Shown: piece by piece, positions 47,704 through 50,126 of the stretch | Numbering within the stretch: the first letter of the stretch is position 1 | How the letters are laid out: each line of letters begins with the position of its first letter | Made by a program: the position numbers and the translations under genes | Origin: an uncultured Pelagibacteraceae bacterium | GTDB lineage: Bacteria; Pseudomonadota; Alphaproteobacteria; Pelagibacterales; Pelagibacteraceae | DNA: 50,126 bases | Assembly (NCBI GenBank): GCA_902628275.1 | Contig: CACOMI010000008.1 | Coordinates: forward strand, 1-50,126 | Direction: 5' to 3' | Notes under the pieces: model-generated | Database searches by the model: none | Seen by the model: only the letters and a program-made list of their open reading frames with translations | Told to the model about the DNA's origin: nothing

Positions 47704-50126
47704 TTAACCCGTATTTTTCATAGCTGCAGAAATACCTGCAATCGATGTAAGAAGAGCATCATTCAAATATTTTCTGTTATTTTTATTTATATTTTTTTTA
47801 ATTTTACTAATTACTATTGGCTGAATAATATTTAATACCTCTGAGTAAATATTTCTAACAATTACGGAAGTTCTAAACTCTTTTCTTAATTTTATAATTT
47901 CTTTAGGTGTAATTTTTTTATTAAGCTCTTTTATTACATTGAATTGAAATCTAAGTTTTTGCCCAACTCTTTTTAGTTGTTCATCAGCTAAATATTCTTC
48001 ATAAATTTTTGATATATCAGGGTCAGCTTTTGAAATTACCATATCTAGCATATCTAGCATTGAATTGAAAAATGGCCAATTTCTTTCCATCTCATAAAGG
48101 GTTTTTCTGAATTTTTTAATATAACCATATCTCAATGCCTCAGCGCTCCCTAACCATGCTGGTAGCATCAATCGAATTTGTGTCCATGCAAATACCCAAG
48201 GAATTGCTCTTAAACTTTGAATGTTGTCAATATTTTTTCTTTTTGATGGTCTTGAACCTATTGATAATTTTCCTAAAGCCACATGTGGGGTAACAGTTTT
48301 AAAATACTTAATGAATTCTGAATTTTGATTTATATTTTTCCTATAAGAACTTTTGGAGATATCTGACATTTTTTCAATTAATTTTCTCCAATTTTTTTTT
48401 GGCGACGGTGGTGGATTTAAAGTTGCTTCTGTTACAGCGCCAATATAGCTACATAAATTATATTTAGCCAAAGGCTCATATCCATATTTTTGCTGAATTA
48501 CTTCTCCTTGATCAGTAATTCTTATGTTTCCATTTACAGAATTAGGAGGTTGAGATCTTAGAGTTGCTTGAATAGGTCCTCCACCTCTTCCTGCTGAACC
48601 TCCTCTACCGTGGAAAAAAACTACTTGTATTCCATATTTTTTTGCTAATTTAACAATTTGCTCTTGAGCTTTATACTGATGCCAACTAGCACAAATTTTT
48701 CCAGCATCCTTACTTGAATCTGAGTAACCAATCATAACTTCCTGCTTATTTTTAATTAATTTTCTGTACCAGGCCTGGGAAAATAGATTTTGCATTATAG
48801 ATTTGGCATTTATTAAGTCATTTAAAGTTTCAAAAAGGGGAACAACTCTTAATTTTTCCTTAATTTTTGCTTCCTTTTGCAAGAATGAAATTGATAAAAT
48901 ATCTGATGCAGATGTTGTCATAGAAATAATATATGCACCCAGACATTCAGCAGGTTCTTTGGCTAGTTCTTGAAAAGTTAACCAAACTTCTTTGTTTTCT
49001 TTATTTTTAAAATTAAATTTATTAATGATATTTTTTTTAGATAAAATTAATGATTTTAGAAGATGAACTTTTTTATCCTCAGATAATTGATTATAATTTT
49101 TATTGAATTTTGTTTTAATTATTTCATTCATTAATTGCGTGTGTCTAGAAGACTCTTGTCTAATATCTAGCCTAGCTAAATTAATACCAAAACATTTAGC
49201 TCTTCTCATTAAATCAAGTAAATCACCACTAGCAATATTCTCGTTTTGATTTTCCTCTAATGATTCTCTTACTATTCTAAGAGGTTTTAAAATTTCTTCC
49301 TTTGTATTCAAAAGCTTATTCTGATCTAACGGTTTTTTGTGAATCAAATATTGTTCTATTAATCTATGCGTATTTCTCATTTTATCTCTTAAAGGTCTTA
49401 AGAAAACTCTATAGGGCTCATATGTGATCCCTACTTTTTTTTTAATTTTTTTGGAACAATTTTGCATAGAATAAGATCTGATAATTTTAGTAAGAGCTTT
49501 TTCATAAAGTTTTGCAGCCTCCCATCTAGATAATAGTATAACTTCTTTGGTTACTTTAGATGTTACGAATGGATTTCCATCTCTATCTCCACCCATCCAT
49601 GAACCAAACTCAATTGGATTAAAATTTTTTGGCAAGCTCTTTCCCATATTTTGAAGGAATATAGAATTTAGCCTTCGATAGACTTTCGGGATAGTATCCC
49701 ACAAACTGTCTTCAATAATTGCTAAACCCCACCTTGCTTCATCAAATGGAGTTGGCCTGACTCTTTTTAGATCATCAGTGTTCCATATAATAGTGAACTC
49801 ATCATAAAGTTTTTTATCAAGTAATTTTAATTTTGTAGGAAAATTCTTTAAAAGTTCTCTCTGTTCAAGTATTTCCGTAATAGTATGATATTTTTGAATT
49901 AAAGTTCTTCGTTTAACTTCTGTTGGGTGCGCAGTTAGTACAATTCCTATATTTAAATTTTTTGCAAGATTATATATTTTTGTATCTGGTATCTTTTTAT
50001 TTTCAAAAAGCTCCTCAAAAATTTCCTCAATAAAGATATTTTTATTTGAAATATTTTTTTTATCATTTTCATAAATATTAAGACTTCGCGAGGCATCAAT
50101 AGATTCTGCAAGGTTAATAAAATTCA
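47704..50126 (-). CDS. ppc: phosphoenolpyruvate carboxylase, N terminus cut by window end
   Basis: The visible part is 806 residues, and the frame stays open to the window edge, so about 80 N-terminal residues are missing. The TTG near 49704 is an internal leucine codon, not a start. LTAHPTEVKRRTL (about 49890-49930) holds the catalytic histidine. FHGRGGSAGRGGGP, with GRGG, and the PEP-binding region around RITDQGEVIQQKYG are intact. The protein ends NTG, the usual PEPC C terminus. It makes oxaloacetate from PEP and bicarbonate to refill the TCA cycle. The gene abuts ccdA. Confidence 0.96.
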   Translation of the reverse strand, partial: NFINLAESIDASRSLNIYENDKKNISNKNIFIEEIFEELFENKKIPDTKIYNLAKNLNIGIVLTAHPTEVKRRTLIQKYHTITEILEQRELLKNFPTKLKLLDKKLYDEFTIIWNTDDLKRVRPTPFDEARWGLAIIEDSLWDTIPKVYRRLNSIFLQNMGKSLPKNFNPIEFGSWMGGDRDGNPFVTSKVTKEVILLSRWEAAKLYEKALTKIIRSYSMQNCSKKIKKKVGITYEPYRVFLRPLRDKMRNTHRLIEQYLIHKKPLDQNKLLNTKEEILKPLRIVRESLEENQNENIASGDLLDLMRRAKCFGINLARLDIRQESSRHTQLMNEIIKTKFNKNYNQLSEDKKVHLLKSLILSKKNIINKFNFKNKENKEVWLTFQELAKEPAECLGAYIISMTTSASDILSISFLQKEAKIKEKLRVVPLFETLNDLINAKSIMQNLFSQAWYRKLIKNKQEVMIGYSDSSKDAGKICASWHQYKAQEQIVKLAKKYGIQVVFFHGRGGSAGRGGGPIQATLRSQPPNSVNGNIRITDQGEVIQQKYGYEPLAKYNLCSYIGAVTEATLNPPPSPKKNWRKLIEKMSDISKSSYRKNINQNSEFIKYFKTVTPHVALGKLSIGSRPSKRKNIDNIQSLRAIPWVFAWTQIRLMLPAWLGSAEALRYGYIKKFRKTLYEMERNWPFFNSMLDMLDMVISKADPDISKIYEEYLADEQLKRVGQKLRFQFNVIKELNKKITPKEIIKLRKEFRTSVIVRNIYSEVLNIIQPIVISKIKKNINKNNRKYLNDALLTSIAGISAAMKNTG

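Noticed and set aside
49702..49704. TTG as a start of ppc
   Set aside because: The frame continues upstream with conserved PEPC sequence (EARWGLA, LTAHPTEVKRR), so this is an internal leucine codon and the gene runs off the window.
1..50126. CRISPR arrays, insertion sequences, prophage or integrase genes
   Set aside because: No repeat-spacer pattern, transposase, integrase or phage gene was seen; base composition looks uniform.

Overview
The window is AT-rich, tightly packed alphaproteobacterial DNA. Intergenic gaps are mostly tens of bases, many stop/start codons overlap, and there are no insertion sequences, phage genes or CRISPR arrays. Gene content is what is known from the SAR11 clade (Candidatus Pelagibacter-like): taurine and glycine-betaine ABC importers, a TRAP importer, a DMGDH-type flavoprotein, tpa/ald, alternative oxidase, and few regulators. 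The genus assignment is inference from this content and base composition.

Layout. (1) 131-207: elongator-type tRNA-Met on the minus strand. (2) 0.5-9.4 kb: a taurine-type locus. A minus-strand operon (taurine:pyruvate-type aminotransferase, alanine dehydrogenase, DMGDH-like FAD/folate enzyme) diverges from a plus-strand tauABC-type importer. (3) 9.5-16.2 kb: a TRAP importer (minus) diverges from an aldehyde dehydrogenase, epoxide hydrolase and Ldh2-type dehydrogenase operon (plus). The divergent control regions of (2) and (3) are inverted copies of each other. (4) 16.2-21.8 kb: a small membrane protein, an orphan double winged-helix protein, a BASS transporter, a phosphate acyltransferase, an HpsN-like member of the HisD family, a rhodanese and an alternative oxidase. 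(5) 21.9-31.0 kb: a locus on both strands with a complete CUT1-type ABC importer, two SnoaL-like proteins, a double cupin, a core-MetE-like zinc enzyme and a HAD-like protein that has lost its catalytic aspartates. (6) 31.0-38.4 kb: two alpha/beta hydrolases, a LysE exporter, a ProXVW-type betaine importer, a luciferase-like monooxygenase and a VOC protein. (7) 38.4-40.4 kb: cysE-cysK and a small membrane protein. (8) 40.6-43.5 kb: an operon of nine very small genes, namely one exported protein, five small alpha+beta or barrel proteins, and an SMR / DUF2798-like / SMR membrane trio in which both SMR proteins lack the essential glutamate. (9) 43.5-50.1 kb: DUF952, DUF924, an inositol-monophosphatase family protein, a gamma-butyrobetaine hydroxylase-like dioxygenase, a flavodoxin-fold reductase, ccdA and ppc, the last cut by the window end.

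How the genes may work together. Parts 2-4 read as a scavenging and oxidation module for small organic nitrogen and sulfur compounds, probably sulfonates. TauABC would import taurine, the aminotransferase would move its amino group to pyruvate, and Ald would regenerate pyruvate and release ammonium. The TRAP, ALDH, Ldh2, HpsN-like and acyltransferase genes may handle related sulfonates or aldehydes. All four substrate-binding-protein genes are followed directly by a strong RNA hairpin, which suggests a shared way of making more binding protein than membrane subunits. The best candidates for undescribed systems are the 22-31 kb importer/SnoaL/cupin/MetE-like locus and the 40.6-43.5 kb small-protein/SMR operon.
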